From: Iamia sp035575815
Lineage (GTDB): Bacteria; Actinomycetota; Acidimicrobiia; Acidimicrobiales; Iamiaceae
Direction: 5' to 3'
Length of the DNA: 64,000 nt
Assembly (NCBI RefSeq): GCF_035575815.1
Contig: NZ_DATLXO010000011.1
Span: 1-64,000, forward strand
A model generated the notes under the pieces. The model did not search any database, was not told the DNA's origin, and saw only the letters and a list, made by a program, of their open reading frames with translations. A program made the position numbers and the translations under genes. Shown here in pieces: positions 44,786 to 53,502 of the stretch. The first letter of the stretch is position 1; each line of letters starts with the position of its first letter.

Positions 44786-44940
44786 GCCGCCCTTCAGCGG
44801 GCTATCCCCCTTGTCGCTCACTGCTCGCTCACTGGTGCACCAGATCCTCCGTCGGGCCGACGCTGATGCTAGGCGCATCCAGGCCCGACGCCGACGATCA
44901 GCGCCACGGGGGTCCTTCCCTCCCGCCGACCGTGGCGCGC

Positions 44941-45579
44941 TCAGCCCGGACCTGGGCTCCGATCGACCTCGGGCGCGGTGCCGGCCAGACCGGCGAGCAC
45001 CAGGTCGAGGGCGCGGACCAGCAGGTCGGGCGTGATGGGCTGGTGCGAGAGGAAGCAGCGGTAGGCCGCCGGGCCCACGATCAGGTCGAGCACCAGGTCG
45101 ACGTCGACATCGGGGCCGAGCTCGCCGCGGGCGACGGCCCGGCGGAGGATGCCCCGCCCGCTCCGGCGGCGACGGTCGACGAACTCGCGCTGGAGCTCGA
45201 GCAGAGCCGGGTCCTGAGCCGCGGCCGCGGCCATCTCCACGACCAGGCGACCGCTGCGCTCATCCGCGAAGCGGTCGATCATGCCCGCAAAGAGCTCCAT
45301 CAGATCGCCGCGCACCGAGCCGGTGTCGGGCACCGGCGGCTCCTCGGACAGGGTGGCCACCGCCACGAAGAGCAGCGCCTCCTTGCTCGGCCACCGTCGG
45401 TAGATGGTGGCCTTGCCGACCCCGGCGCGGGCCGCCACGGCGTCCACGGTGAGACCCGACAGGCCGACCTCGGCCACCAGGTCGAGAGTCGCCCGCAGGA
45501 TCGCCCCATCGGCGCCGGGGTCGCGGGGCCGCCCGGCGCGGCGGGTGGTGATCGGCTCGGACGTGGCGGCCACGGGCAT
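44941..45579 (-). CDS. TetR-family repressor of an adjacent MFS efflux gene
   Basis: 212 residues. HTH at about 32-65: VAEVGLSGLTVDAVAARAGVGKATIYRRWPSKEALL. The C-terminal part RLVVEMAAAAAQDPALLELQREFVDRRR and VGPAAYRCFLSHQPI matches the TetR_C_16/TetR_C_11-type ligand domains. Its ATG overlaps the MFS stop (TGATG), so repressor and pump share a transcript. The two CGGAAC boxes at 47322-47343, just upstream of the MFS start, are the likely operator. Confidence 0.9.
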   Translation of the reverse strand: MPVAATSEPITTRRAGRPRDPGADGAILRATLDLVAEVGLSGLTVDAVAARAGVGKATIYRRWPSKEALLFVAVATLSEEPPVPDTGSVRGDLMELFAGMIDRFADERSGRLVVEMAAAAAQDPALLELQREFVDRRRRSGRGILRRAVARGELGPDVDVDLVLDLIVGPAAYRCFLSHQPITPDLLVRALDLVLAGLAGTAPEVDRSPGPG

Positions 45580-47308
45580 CAGTCGACCACCTGGCCCCCG
45601 GCACCGGCCAGGGCGCCGGCGCCGCCGTCGCCGGTGATGACCGGGATCGGGGCGACCTCGGGCTCGCCGCCCTCGCCCGAGGGATCCCGCCGTTCGGCGC
45701 CGGACCGGTCGTCGTCGCCGGCCGGGCCGGCATCGGCCAGCGGGTCGGCGGCGCGAGCGGGCAGGAACACGAGGGCGATGACCGCACCCACGAGGGCGAA
45801 GGCGGCGCCGATGAGCAAGCTGCGACCCATCGAGGCAGCGAAGGCGTCCTGGGCCGCGGCGGCGATCTCGCGCCCGGCGGTCGTGTCGATCAGCTGAGGA
45901 TCGCCGCCGGCCCGAGCGGCCACCGAGAAGGCGCCGGTGATGGAGTCCGACACCGCGCCGGCGGCCTCGGCGCCACCCGGGCGGGCGCCGATGGCGCTGA
46001 AGGTCGAGCCGAGCCGGTCCTCGACGCCAGGGCGGTAGGTGCCGGCGAGGGCGCTGCCGATGATGGCCACGCCGAGGGCACCGCCGATCTGCCGGGTGGT
46101 GTCGTTCACCGCGGAGCCGACGCCGGCCTTGTCGCGTGGCAGCGAGCCCATGATCGACTCGGTGGCGGGCGCCATGGCCAGCGCCATGCCGGCGCCCATC
46201 AACAGCTGGGCCGGCAGCAGGCGGGCCAGGTAGCCCAGCTCGGGGGTGGCGGTGGAGGCGACGGCCAGCCCCGTCGCCACGAACGTCATGCCGGCGCCGA
46301 CGACCAGCTTGGTGCCCACCTTCTCGACGATGCGGGCCGAGAGCGGCCCGACGGTCATCAACACGGCAGCGATCGGCACCGAGCGGATCCCGGCCTGGAG
46401 GGGCGAGTAGCCGAGCACGTACTGCATGAACTGGGTGATGACGAACATCGACCCGAACAGGGCGAAGAACACCATCGTCACCGCCAGGCTGGCGGCGGTG
46501 AAGCGACGGTTCTGAAAGAAGCGACGTCGAGCATGGGGTGATCCGAGCGCAGCTGCCACCAGACGAAGGTGCCGAGCACCATCACGGCCACGACGAAGGC
46601 GGAGGCCACCGTCGGGTCCGACCAGCCCTTCACGGGGGCCTCGATGATGGCAAAAACCAGCGCCACCAGCCCGACGATCGACAGCACGGCGCCGACCGGG
46701 TCGATCTTGGAGCTGGTCTCAGCACGGCTGTTGGGCAGCAGGAAGTAGCCGGCCGGGAGGGCGACGAGCGTGACCGGTATGTTCACGAGGAACACCGAGT
46801 GCCACGAGTAGTGCTCGAGCAGCCAGCCAGCGAGCAGGGGGCCGACGGCGATGCCGATGCCCGACACGCCGGCCCACACCCCGATGGCCCGGGCCCGCTC
46901 CTTCGGGTCGGGGAACAAGCTGGTCAGCAGTGACAGCGTCGAGGGCATGATCAACGCCCCGCCCACGCCCATGAGCGATCGTGTGCCGATGAGGTGGATC
47001 GGCGCGGTGGCGAAGGCCGAGAGCACCGAGCCGGCGCAGAAGACGACGAGCCCGGCCGACAGGGCCGAACGTCGGCCGTAGCGGTCGCCGAGGCTGCCGG
47101 CGGTGAGCAGCAGCCCGGCGAACACGAGCGTGTAGCCGTCGACGATCCACTGCAGCTGGCCGGTGTTGGCGTCGAGGTCGTCGGCCAGCGTGCGCAGGGC
47201 CACGTTGAGGATCGTGTTGTCGAGTCCAATGACCAACAGGCTCAGGCAACAGACGAGCAGCCCGATCCAGCGCCGGCGGTGGATGGTGGCGGCGTCCATT
47301 CCCGCCAT
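45579..47308 (-). pseudogene. DHA2-type MFS drug exporter with a frameshift
   Basis: A 14-helix EmrB/QacA-type transporter in two frames. The first frame (ATG 47308 or 47299) runs through LDNTILNVALRTLADDL, GDRYGRRSALSAGL and IGTRSLMGVGGALIMPSTLSLL to SDHPMLDV. Near 46527 homology passes to the next frame with RRFFQNRRFTAASLAVTMVFFALFGSMF and continues to PVITGDGGAGAL at 45579. Together they give about 575 residues, a normal length. A single missing base explains the break. If real, the pump is dead while its repressor gene remains intact; if a sequence error, this is a normal efflux operon. Confidence 0.75.
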
Positions 47309-47321
47309 CCAAGACCATCTA

Positions 47322-47343
47322 GTTCCGAAACTCAAGCGTTCCG
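47322..47343. promoter_or_regulatory. Two direct CGGAAC boxes ahead of the MFS gene
   Basis: On the minus strand, CGGAAC, 10 bases, CGGAAC, ending 14 bp before the upper ATG. A candidate operator for the TetR protein encoded downstream. Confidence 0.45.
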
Positions 47344-47402
47344 TATGTGGCGTCGGTCACCGACCCGACGCCCGGCGGCCCGGTCGCCGTCCGTTCGCCC
47401 GT

Positions 47403-47512
47403 AACTGGTTGCGGATCCCGTCGCTTCCGGCACGCCGATCGCGTCCAGTTCGAGACCTCGGCCGAACTGGCCGCGGATCCCGTCGCCCCAGGCACGCCGA
47501 TCGCGACCGGTT
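47403..47512. repeat. Tandem pair of 48-bp hairpin elements downstream of gatB
   Basis: Copies at 47403-47450 and 47465-47512 match at 41 of 48 bases, with a 62-bp period. Each begins AACTGG and ends C(C/G)AGTT or CCGGTT, so each is an imperfect palindrome (AACTGGnnGCG with CGCGnCCAGTT). They lie 16 bp past the gatB stop and may act as a double terminator. Confidence 0.6.
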
Positions 47513-47528
47513 GCGGTGGGGACCGGGG

Positions 47529-49127
47529 TCAGAGGCTGGCGCGGGAGCGGAGCAGGGCGGTGACGGCCTTGCCGTCGGCTTGGCCCTTGCTGGCCCGCAT
47601 CACCTGGCCGACGAAGAACCCGGTGAGCTTGCCCCGGGCCTTGTCGTCGCCGGTGCGGAACTGCTCCCACTCGTCCTCGTGGCCGGTGATGACCTCGTCG
47701 ATCATGGCCTCGAGCGCCCCGGTGTCCATGGCCTCGAAGCCCCGAGCCGTGGCGATGTCGGCCGGCGCAGCGTCGGAGGTGACCATCTCGGCCAGCACCG
47801 TCTTGGCCTGGGTGGCGGTGAGGGCGCCGGAGGTCTCCAGCCCGACGAGGGCAGCGATGCGCTCCGGGGCGACATCTGAGCCTCCCTCGCCGGAGAGGTT
47901 CTGGCTGACGTGCACCAGCACGCGAGCCGGGTCCGCGCCGGCGGAGACGGCGGCGGTGGCCTGGGCGTCCTGGTCGCGCTCGACGAGCAGGGCCACGGTC
48001 TCATCGGGCAGGGTCACCCCGGTGGCGGCCGCCAGCGCGGCTCGGCGGGCGGCGGGCATGGGCGGCAGGGCGGCGCCGATCTCGGCGATCCAGGCGGGGT
48101 CGGGGTCGATGGGCAGCAGGTCGGGCTCGGGGAAGTAGCGATAGTCGTCGGCCTCCTCCTTGGAGCGCATGGTGCTGGTGCGCCCCGTCGCCTCGTTCCA
48201 GTGCCGGGTCTGCTGCTCGATCGCCCCACCGGCGGCGAGGATGTCGGCCTGGCGTCGGGCCTCGTGCTCGATGGCCCGGCCGAGGCTGCGCAACGAGTTG
48301 AGGTTCTTGACCTCGCAGCGGGTGCCGAGGCCGTCCGAGCCCACGGGGCGCACCGAGACGTTGGCGTCGACGCGCAGCGACCCCTCCTCCATCTTGCCGT
48401 CGCTCACCCCCGCTGCGACCAGGATCGAGCGCAGCTCCGAGACGTACTGGCGGGCCTGTTCGGGGCTGCGGACGTGGGGCCGCGAGACGATCTCGAGCAG
48501 CGGGACGCCGGCGCGGTTGTAGTCGACGAGGGAGTGATCCGCGCCGGTGATGCGGCCATCGCCCCGCCGAGATGGGTCGGCGTCGCCGGAGGCGACGGCC
48601 CCTGGGGCGGCTGGGCGGGGTCGGTGGACGTGCGCGGACTTGCCGGTGTCCTCCTCGAGGTGCGCCCGTTCGAGGCCGACGACGTGGCCCCCGGGCAGCT
48701 CGATGGTGCCCTCGCTCACGATGGGGAGGTCGTACTGGGAGATCTGGAAGTCCTTCGGCATGTCGGGGTAGAAGTAGTTCTTGCGGGCGAAGACCGAGCG
48801 GCGGATCTCGGCGCCGACGGCCAGGCCGAAGCGGATGGCGAGCTCGACCGCCTTCTCGTTGACCACCGGCAGGGTGCCGGGCAGGCCCAGGGTGACGGGG
48901 TCGATGTTGGTGTTCGGGGCGTCGCCGAAGTGGTTCGGTGCGCCCGAGAACATCTTGGTGGCGGTGGCCAGCTCGGCGTGGACCTCGAGGCCGCACACCA
49001 GCTCGTAGGTGGTCCCGCCGGCGGTGACGGTGTGGATCTCGTCGGAGTCGACGGTGCTGTAGACCACCGTGGCGGCGGAGCCGGCGCCCTCAGGGCGGCG
49101 GGCGGGGTCGGAGGACGTGATGCTCAT
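47529..49127 (-). CDS. gatB: Asp-tRNA(Asn)/Glu-tRNA(Gln) amidotransferase subunit B
   Basis: 532 residues. It binds and activates the mischarged tRNA in the GatCAB complex. Signs: YELVCGLEVHAELATATKMFSG, GLPGTLPVVNEKAVE, FARKNYFYPDMPKDFQISQYDLPI, VPLLEIVSRPHVRSPEQA, VDANVSVRP and KNLNSLRSLGRAIEHE, and a C-terminal YqeY-like domain to ALLRSRASL. About 30 residues (RPRPAAPGAVASGDADPSRRGDGR) are inserted at HLEEDTGKSAH before DYNRAGVPLLE, where most GatB proteins are shorter. ATG 49127 overlaps the gatA stop (ATGA). Part of the gatC-gatA-gatB operon. Confidence 0.96.
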   Translation of the reverse strand: MSITSSDPARRPEGAGSAATVVYSTVDSDEIHTVTAGGTTYELVCGLEVHAELATATKMFSGAPNHFGDAPNTNIDPVTLGLPGTLPVVNEKAVELAIRFGLAVGAEIRRSVFARKNYFYPDMPKDFQISQYDLPIVSEGTIELPGGHVVGLERAHLEEDTGKSAHVHRPRPAAPGAVASGDADPSRRGDGRITGADHSLVDYNRAGVPLLEIVSRPHVRSPEQARQYVSELRSILVAAGVSDGKMEEGSLRVDANVSVRPVGSDGLGTRCEVKNLNSLRSLGRAIEHEARRQADILAAGGAIEQQTRHWNEATGRTSTMRSKEEADDYRYFPEPDLLPIDPDPAWIAEIGAALPPMPAARRAALAAATGVTLPDETVALLVERDQDAQATAAVSAGADPARVLVHVSQNLSGEGGSDVAPERIAALVGLETSGALTATQAKTVLAEMVTSDAAPADIATARGFEAMDTGALEAMIDEVITGHEDEWEQFRTGDDKARGKLTGFFVGQVMRASKGQADGKAVTALLRSRASL

Positions 49128-50560
49128 GGCCGCGCTCCCTCGAGGACGCGTGCGGTGCGGAACAGGTCGACCTCGGCCAGGGCGGTGGCCATCACCTGGA
49201 CGCCGATGGGCAGGCCGTCGGAGCCGGTGCCGTAGGGCACCGAGATGGCCGGGTCGCCCGAGAGGTTCGACGGGATCGTGCACACGTCGTTGAGGTACAT
49301 GGTGAGCGGGTCACCCGTCTTGTCGCCGAGGGCGAAGGCCGTGGTCGGCGACGTGGGCGACAGCAGCACGTCCACCTCTTCGTAGGCAGCGGCGAGGTCC
49401 CGGGTGATCAGGGTGCGAACCCGTTGGGCCTGGCCGTAGAAGGCGTCGTAGTAGCCGGCCGAGAGGGCGTAGGTGCCGAGCATGATGCGGCGCTTCACCT
49501 CGGCGCCGAACCCCTGGGTGCGGGTGGCGACCATCATCTCGTGCGTGGTCGGGGCGTCGACGCGGAGGCCGTAGCGCACGCCGTCGAAGCGGGCCAGGTT
49601 GCTCGACGCCTCGGCCGGGGCGATGAGGTAGTAGGCGGAGAGCCCGTAGGTCACCGCCGGCACCGAGACCTCGGTGACCTTCGCCCCGGCGCCGGCGAGG
49701 GCCTCGGCCGCGGCCCGCACCTGGGCCACCACCTCGGAGGCGACGCCCTCCATCTCGAGCATTTCGGTGATGACGCCGACCCGCAGGCCGTCGACACCGT
49801 CGTCGAGGTGGGCGCCGTAGTCGGGCTGATCTTCGGTGGTGGACGTGGCGTCCATGGGGTCGTGTCCGCCGATGACCTCCAGGACGAGCGCCGCGTCGCT
49901 GACGGTGCGGGCGAAGGGGCCGACCTGGTCGAGGCTGGAGGCGAAGGCGATCAACCCGTAGCGGCTGACCCGACCGTAGGTCGGCTTGAGCCCCACCACC
50001 CCGCAGAGCGCGGCGGGTTGGCGGATCGACCCGCCGGTGTCCGAGCCGAGCGAGACGGGGGCGAACCCGGCGGCGACGGCCGCCGCGCTGCCCCCCGACG
50101 AGCCACCCGGCACCCGGGTGGTGTCATGCGGGTTGCGGGTGGGGCCGAAGGCGGAGTTCTCCGTCGAGCTGCCCATGGCGAACTCGTCGAGGTTCGTCTT
50201 GCCGACGGCCACCGCCCCCGCCGCGGCCAGGCGGGCCACGACCGTGGCGTCGTACGGTGGGCGCCAGCCCTCGAGGATCCGCGACGAACACGTGGTCGGC
50301 ACTCCCCGGGTGGTCAGGTTGTCCTTCAGGGCGACGGGCACGCCGGCGAGCGGACCGGGGTCCTCGCCCGCCGCGACCTGGGCGTCGACGGCGTCGGCCG
50401 CGGCGCGGGCGCCCTCGACGTCGACGTGGAGGAAGGCGTGGATCTCGCCGTCGCCGGCCGCGATGGCGGCGAGGTGCTCGTCGACGAGCTGGCGCGCCGT
50501 CCACTCCCCGGATCGGACCCCGGCCGCGATCTCCCGTGCGGAGATGAACGACTCCGACAT
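49124..50560 (-). CDS. gatA: Glu-tRNA(Gln) amidotransferase subunit A (amidase)
   Basis: 478 residues of the amidase-signature family; it releases ammonia from glutamine for GatB. The Ser-cisSer-Lys triad is in place: Lys in GVPVALKDNL, cis-Ser in PGGSSGGSAAAVAAG and nucleophile in GSDTGGSIRQPAALCG. YGRVSRYGLIAFASSLDQVGPFARTV is typical of GatA. Start MSESFISAREIAAG at 50560; the open frame further up runs into gatC and is not used. It is 28 bp after gatC, with an ATGA overlap into gatB. Confidence 0.96.
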   Translation of the reverse strand: MSESFISAREIAAGVRSGEWTARQLVDEHLAAIAAGDGEIHAFLHVDVEGARAAADAVDAQVAAGEDPGPLAGVPVALKDNLTTRGVPTTCSSRILEGWRPPYDATVVARLAAAGAVAVGKTNLDEFAMGSSTENSAFGPTRNPHDTTRVPGGSSGGSAAAVAAGFAPVSLGSDTGGSIRQPAALCGVVGLKPTYGRVSRYGLIAFASSLDQVGPFARTVSDAALVLEVIGGHDPMDATSTTEDQPDYGAHLDDGVDGLRVGVITEMLEMEGVASEVVAQVRAAAEALAGAGAKVTEVSVPAVTYGLSAYYLIAPAEASSNLARFDGVRYGLRVDAPTTHEMMVATRTQGFGAEVKRRIMLGTYALSAGYYDAFYGQAQRVRTLITRDLAAAYEEVDVLLSPTSPTTAFALGDKTGDPLTMYLNDVCTIPSNLSGDPAISVPYGTGSDGLPIGVQVMATALAEVDLFRTARVLEGARP

Positions 50561-50588
50561 CAGCGGGCGCCGGTCGCGGCGGTGGGGG

Positions 50589-50891
50589 TCACGGCGCCTC
50601 GCCCAGGATCGCCGGCACGCGGAAGCGGCCGCCCTCGGCCTGCGGGGCGCAGGCCAGCACCTCGTCGCGGTCGAGGGTCGGCCCCACGACATCGGGACGC
50701 AGCACGGTGCCGAGGGCCAGCGGGTGGGCAGTGGGCGCCACGTCGGCCAGGTCGAGGGCTTCGACGTCGCGGGCGTGGTCGAGCACGGCCGCCAGCTGGC
50801 CGGTGAAGGTGTCGAGCTCGTCGTCGGTCAGCGCGAGCCGGGCCAGGCGGGCCACGTGGGCCACGTCGTCGCGGGTAATGCTCTCAGACAT
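50589..50891 (-). CDS. gatC: Glu-tRNA(Gln) amidotransferase subunit C
   Basis: 100 residues that wrap around and stabilise the GatA/GatB interface. Recognised by ITRDDVAHVARLARLALTDDELDTFTGQLAAVLDHARDVEALDLADVAPTAHPL near the N-terminus and the closing GGRFRVPAILGEA. The length is standard. It is the first gene of gatCAB. In other actinobacteria the DNA ligase gene ligA lies directly upstream; here ligA is 6.8 kb away on the same strand. Confidence 0.94.
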   Translation of the reverse strand: MSESITRDDVAHVARLARLALTDDELDTFTGQLAAVLDHARDVEALDLADVAPTAHPLALGTVLRPDVVGPTLDRDEVLACAPQAEGGRFRVPAILGEAP

Positions 50892-50973
50892 GAGGGCGAT
50901 GGTAGGCCGATGCCCCCCTGGGCCCCGAAGGCGGACCCGGGCGGATCCGCGAGGTGGAGGCTCGGCCGCGCCC

Positions 50974-51084
50974 TCAGCACCCCAGGCTGGTGACGATCAG
51001 GACCACGCCGCACACGGCGAAGAGCACGGCCCAAAGGCCGGAGGCGGTGCGACCGGTGCCAAGATGGCGCATCACCGAGAGCAC
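50974..51084 (-). CDS. Tiny single-helix membrane protein upstream of gatC
   Basis: 36 codons from GTG 51084 (VLSVMRHLGTGRTASG) with one hydrophobic helix, LWAVLFAVCGVVLIVTSLGC. GGAGGGG lies four bases before the GTG. It is below normal gene-calling size. It is divergent from the ferritin-like gene, and the two starts nearly meet. No family is recognised. It could be a real small membrane protein or chance; the good ribosome site and clean helix favour the former. Confidence 0.4.
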   Translation of the reverse strand: MLSVMRHLGTGRTASGLWAVLFAVCGVVLIVTSLGC

Positions 51085-51112
51085 AGGCCCCTCCCAACTC
51101 AGCTCAAACGAC

Positions 51113-51640
51113 GTGGCCGCCGATCGCGCCTCCTTCGTGGCGATCCTGCAGGCGGCCCATGCCGGTGAGCTGGCCGCCGCCCTCGCCTACCGGGGCCACT
51201 GGCGGTCGCTGCGGCGGGCCCACCGGGCCGATGCCCGAGCCGAGATCCGCCGCATCGAGATCGAGGAGTGGCATCACCGGCACATGGTCGGCGAGATCCT
51301 GACCGAGCTGGGCAGCGGGCCCCAAAGGTGGCGTGAAGCGCTCATGTGGAGCATCGGCCGGTTCTTCGGGGCCCTGTGCTTCGTGGGCGGCTGGTTCGGC
51401 CCGCTCTACGCCGCCGGACGGCTGGAGGCCGCCAACATCGACCAGTACGAGCAGGCGGCGGTCCACGCCTCTCGGGCCGGCCTCGACGGCTACCTGCCCC
51501 GGCTGGCCGAGATGGCCGGGACCGAGGACCGCCACGAGCGCTACTTCGGCGGCCTGATCGTCGACCATCGGCTCCTGCCCCTCGCCTCCCGGGTTCTGGG
51601 CTGGCGGCCGGCCCCGGGCTCTCCGCCCGACGCGGCCTGA
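51113..51640 (+). CDS. Ferritin-like di-iron protein (COQ7-like)
   Basis: About 175 residues, mostly helical. Iron-ligand pattern of the ferritin-like fold: Glu in LQAAHAGELAAALAYRGHW, Glu-x-x-His in IEIEEWHHRHMVGE, Glu in NIDQYEQAAVHAS and Glu-x-x-His in GTEDRHERYFGGLI. The helix between (WSIGRFFGALCFVGGWFGPLYAAGRL) is hydrophobic and membrane-facing, as in demethoxyubiquinone hydroxylase (COQ7). Its role here is unknown, and actinobacteria use menaquinone, so it is unlikely to be a true COQ7. GTG 51113 is one of several possible starts; the longer frame is not supported. Confidence 0.7.
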   Translation: MAADRASFVAILQAAHAGELAAALAYRGHWRSLRRAHRADARAEIRRIEIEEWHHRHMVGEILTELGSGPQRWREALMWSIGRFFGALCFVGGWFGPLYAAGRLEAANIDQYEQAAVHASRAGLDGYLPRLAEMAGTEDRHERYFGGLIVDHRLLPLASRVLGWRPAPGSPPDAA

Positions 51641-51678
51641 GCCGCCCCACCCCACGTGCGTCCTGCCCGCCCGCTCAT

Positions 51679-52200
51679 GCTGCGCCACGATGCCGCCATC
51701 GAACGCGACATCGGAACCCAGGGACACCCGCGCCGCCGGCGGCGGTACGCCGGTGACGACGCCGACAACCGGCGTTGGGAGGGCTTCGGCTTCCGCCCGG
51801 TGACCTCGTGATCTCGGCCCGTCGAAGTCAGGCACGACCGGGACGCAGATGTTGTGCGCCCTGCTCGTCTTCGACGCCGTCGAGCTGCCCGCCCCGCTGT
51901 CGGAGCTCTCGACCTGGCTGGACATGAGGACCCGGCCGATCGAAGACGTGCGCCGGGCGCTAGAGGACCAGGAGCACCGCCGGTTCCTCAAGACCCACAC
52001 CCCTCTGGACGGGGTTCCATTTGACGATCGACCCACCTACGTGTGCGTCGGTCGTGATCCGCGCGACGCCGCGCTGTCCATGAACCACCACCTGGCGGAA
52101 CATGCATCGGCATCGGATGGCGGAGCTGGTGGAGGCCGCGGGCCACACCTGGCACGGCGATCGCGCAGCGGAGGGGCCGACCGAACCCGGGGGGCGTGAC
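51679..52200 (+). pseudogene. Sulfotransferase pseudogene with several frameshifts
   Basis: Fragments in three frames follow the order of actinobacterial sulfotransferases: RRYAGDDADNRRWEGFGFRP, then DLVISA, then the PAPS 5'-phosphosulfate loop PSKSGTTGTQMLCALLVF, then LPAPLSELSTWLDMRTRPIEDVRRALEDQEHRRFLKTHTPLDG and the 3'-phosphate site YVCVGRDPRDAALSMNHHL. A further shift near 52100 leads to MHRHRMAELVEAAG, after which homology is lost. At least three indels are needed, so decay is real. From 52200 to 52494 no feature can be supported. Confidence 0.7.
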
Positions 52201-52494
52201 GGAGCGCACGCAGACTTGGATCGAGGCGTGCGCCGCTACGACGAACGGGTGGCCGGAGCTCGTCAAGCCGGACCTGGCCGCATGGGTACACCGTGGCCGT
52301 GGTTGACCGGCCGCCCAGGCATCAGCTCGTGGCACCGGCCGATCGCATCCGTCGTCGGTCCCAGGTCGCGGCCGAGAGTGCCTGCCCTCGAGGCCATCGA
52401 CGCAGACCGCACCGAGACGACCGCCATCACCGGGGTGATGGCGGTCGTCCGTGCGCCGGAGTGATGCGGACCGCTGAGCCGGGCCGTCGGCCAT

Positions 52495-53244
52495 TTAGGC
52501 GGTGACGCGGGCACAGAAGTCGGTGACGGTCTCGATCACGGCGGGGCCATCGTGGTCGAGGGTCACCACGTGGAAGCTGTCGGCGGCGGTGAACCGCTCG
52601 ACGGGTCCGGCCACGGAGCCGGCGAGCACGTCACCGTTGGTCGGGTCGACCACGTGGTCCTGGGGGCTGGTCACGATCAGCACGGGGCAGGCGATGCGCC
52701 CCAGGCGCGTCTCGAGCTCGGCGGCAGCGTCGAAGAGGGTGAGCAACGGGCGCAACGGCGTGTCGGCGTAGGCCGACTCGACCACCCCCTCCTTGGCGAT
52801 GTCGGAGCCGATGCCGGGCATCACCAACGCACCACCGGCGAGCATCTCCTCCACCGCGTCGCGCATGCCGTCCGGGGGGCTCACGACCGCGTTCAGGCAG
52901 GCGATCCCGGCGATCTCGGGGTGCTCGGAGGCCAACCACGCGGTCAGCGCCCCGCCCATCGACAGGCCCACGACGGCGACGGACCGGCAGCGCTCGACGA
53001 GCGACGCGTAGGCCCGCTCCGCCTCGCTCAGCCAGTCGGCGAAACCGGTCTCCATCATGTCGGCGACCGCGGTCCCGTGACCGGGCAGCAGCGGGAGGTC
53101 GACGGTGAAGCCCTCGGCGGCCAAGGCCTCGGCCACGCCCCGCATCGAGGCCGGGTTGCCGGTGAACCCGTGGACGACCAGTGCGCCCCGGTCATCGCCC
53201 TCTGCGTGGAAGGGCTCGGCTCCCTCGATGATCGGTGCGCTCAT
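52495..53244 (-). CDS. Alpha/beta-hydrolase (carboxylesterase/monoacylglycerol lipase type)
   Basis: 249 residues. Oxyanion strand ALVVHGFTGNPASM, nucleophile S95 in VVGLSMGGALTAWL, Asp in IVTSPQDHVVDPTNGD and His in AADSFHVVTLDHDG: the layout of Est30/YvaK-like carboxylesterases, active on short acyl esters or monoacylglycerols. It has no signal peptide. ATG 53244 overlaps the stop of the repeat-borne small ORF B by one base (TGATG), so translation may depend on that ORF. A longer GTG start would lie within the small ORF and is unlikely. Confidence 0.88.
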   Translation of the reverse strand: MSAPIIEGAEPFHAEGDDRGALVVHGFTGNPASMRGVAEALAAEGFTVDLPLLPGHGTAVADMMETGFADWLSEAERAYASLVERCRSVAVVGLSMGGALTAWLASEHPEIAGIACLNAVVSPPDGMRDAVEEMLAGGALVMPGIGSDIAKEGVVESAYADTPLRPLLTLFDAAAELETRLGRIACPVLIVTSPQDHVVDPTNGDVLAGSVAGPVERFTAADSFHVVTLDHDGPAVIETVTDFCARVTA

Positions 53245-53375
53245 CAGCGCACCATCGGGTCGCGGGCCACGTCCGGTCGGGTTCCTGTCGCCGGGCACCA
53301 ATGAGCGCGGAGGCTTCCGCAGGCTCCGCCGTCAGAGAGCCCGTGCTGTTCGGTTCGCTCGCCGTGCTCGCTCAC
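53244..53375 (-). CDS. Repeat-borne small ORF B, coupled to the hydrolase gene
   Basis: 43 codons on the minus strand: GTG 53375, product VSEHGERTEQH then GLSDGGACGSLRAH and WCPATG, then DVARDPMVR, with the TGA overlapping the hydrolase ATG. It shares frame and core with ORF A at 38463. Outside the repeat the codons are unrelated, yet both frames stay open to an overlap with the next start. It is either a translated leader that feeds ribosomes to the hydrolase gene or a small protein of an unknown family. Confidence 0.45.
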   Translation of the reverse strand: MSEHGERTEQHGLSDGGACGSLRAHWCPATGTRPDVARDPMVR

Positions 53376-53376
53376 G
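53291..53376 (-). repeat. 86-bp dispersed repeat, copy B
   Basis: Reverse-strand copy of 38462-38547; see there. The last 54 bases differ at only two positions. It lies in the promoter-proximal leader of the hydrolase gene, upstream of a divergent TetR gene. Confidence 0.75.
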
Positions 53377-53474
53377 TCTCGTCTCCTCCGGTCGGTTGGG
53401 CGCACCATGGTGGCCCACCGCCGCGGTCCCGGCCGCCATCGCCAGTCATGGCGCTCGCCGGGACGGCTCCCGTC

Positions 53475-53490
53475 CTGACCCGGTGGTCAG
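53475..53490. promoter_or_regulatory. TetR-type operator CTGACCCGGTGGTCAG
   Basis: CTGACC and GGTCAG arms with a 4-bp spacer, 12 bp before the GTG of the TetR gene. It differs from the operator at 56910 at three positions. The likely reading is autoregulation. Confidence 0.65.
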
Positions 53491-53502
53491 TAGATTGGCT
53501 CC

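Noticed and set aside
39857..44866. A 1669-codon open frame on the plus strand
   Set aside because: It passes through the shadow of two permease/MATE genes and runs antisense to the acetyltransferase and kinase genes. Composition is shadow-like and there is no start signal.
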